The notes beneath the pieces are model-generated. The model did not search any database, had not been told where the DNA came from, and saw nothing but the letters and a program-made list of their open reading frames with translations. From contig OX621242.1 in the NCBI GenBank assembly GCA_951640165.1, positions 16,361,501 to 16,425,500 of the forward strand: a DNA stretch of 64,000 nucleotides, written 5' to 3'. The translations under genes and the position numbers were made by a program. The stretch comes from Pseudoips prasinana (Eukaryota > Arthropoda > Insecta > Lepidoptera > Nolidae). This document shows, one piece after another, positions 63,865 through 64,000 of this stretch (within the stretch, counting starts at the first letter, position 1; every line of letters starts with the position of its first letter).

Positions 63865-64000
63865 GACTGTACTTGTCCCGGTTTCGATTCCCGCACAGGC
63901 CAACTATTTGTGCGACCCATAAGTAGTTGCTCTGAGTCTAGGTGTGTGTTGCGTCCATCTGTTATATGTTTATAAAGTAACCCGTGACACAGGGATCCAT
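63865..64000 (+). repeat. SINE family A copy, cut by the window end
   Basis: It starts in the B-box region ('cggtttcgattcccgcac'), then 'ccaactatttgtgcgaccca', 'ctgagtctaggtgtgtgttg' and 'gtgacacagggat'. Confidence 0.7.

Noticed and set aside
1..64000. CRISPR array or bacterial operon
   Set aside because: No regularly spaced direct repeats; every coding region is of eukaryotic transposon type.

Overview
The window looks like gene-poor, transposon-saturated DNA from an insect, most likely a moth or butterfly. The AT-rich background, tRNA-derived SINEs ending in (ATT)n, LEP1-type Helitron ends, a MITE beginning with 'ccggccaagtgcgagtcgg', RTE tails ending in (TGATGATG)n and Tc1, mariner and Ty3/Gypsy coding regions all fit Lepidoptera. 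I found no host protein-coding gene, no functional tRNA or rRNA gene and no CRISPR array. Nearly all recognisable coding sequence belongs to mobile elements.

Layout. 1-6.2 kb: edge of an SGNH-like ORF, SINE and Helitron copies, a GC-rich dispersed repeat, a MITE inside a SINE, and a 0.4 kb foldback. 6.2-11.4 kb: a nest in which an old non-LTR reverse-transcriptase copy (minus) is split by a ~4.15 kb DNA transposon with ~270-280 bp inverted ends. That transposon holds a truncated RTE copy, which in turn holds a 3' fragment of another non-LTR element. The transposon carries remnants of an ORF with an FTGCDTTS-like motif and a C-terminal CXC cysteine cluster. 13.5-20.8 kb: a young Ty3/Gypsy element (minus) with LTRs differing at 6 substitutions, a 4-bp target duplication ACTA, a tRNA-Lys-type primer site and a textbook A_AAA_AAC slippery heptamer abutting the gag stop. 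20.8-30 kb: scattered SINE, Helitron and RT remnants. 30.0-31.4 kb: a mariner inside a SINE. 31.8-33.4 kb: a Tc1 element with an uninterrupted transposase and 128-bp inverted ends. 34.8-44.5 kb: MITEs, a decayed Tc1 and SINEs. 45.2-48.5 kb: an RTE element with a 12-bp target duplication, followed by a tail-only copy. 49.6-52.1 kb and 56.1-57.3 kb: two 5'-truncated non-LTR elements. 61.1-62.7 kb: a second Tc1 with an uninterrupted transposase. The window closes with a partial SINE.

Two themes stand out. First, both Tc1 transposases are full length and uninterrupted, and the LTR element is young, so mobility here is recent. Second, the sequence holds many short-loop perfect or near-perfect palindromes that ordinary transposon ends do not explain. 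In two cases, the left junction of the nested transposon and the frameshift in the RTE element, the palindrome can be traced to inverted copying of adjacent sequence. This suggests snap-back templated synthesis as a recurring local mutation process.

All family assignments were made by eye from motifs, with no database search.
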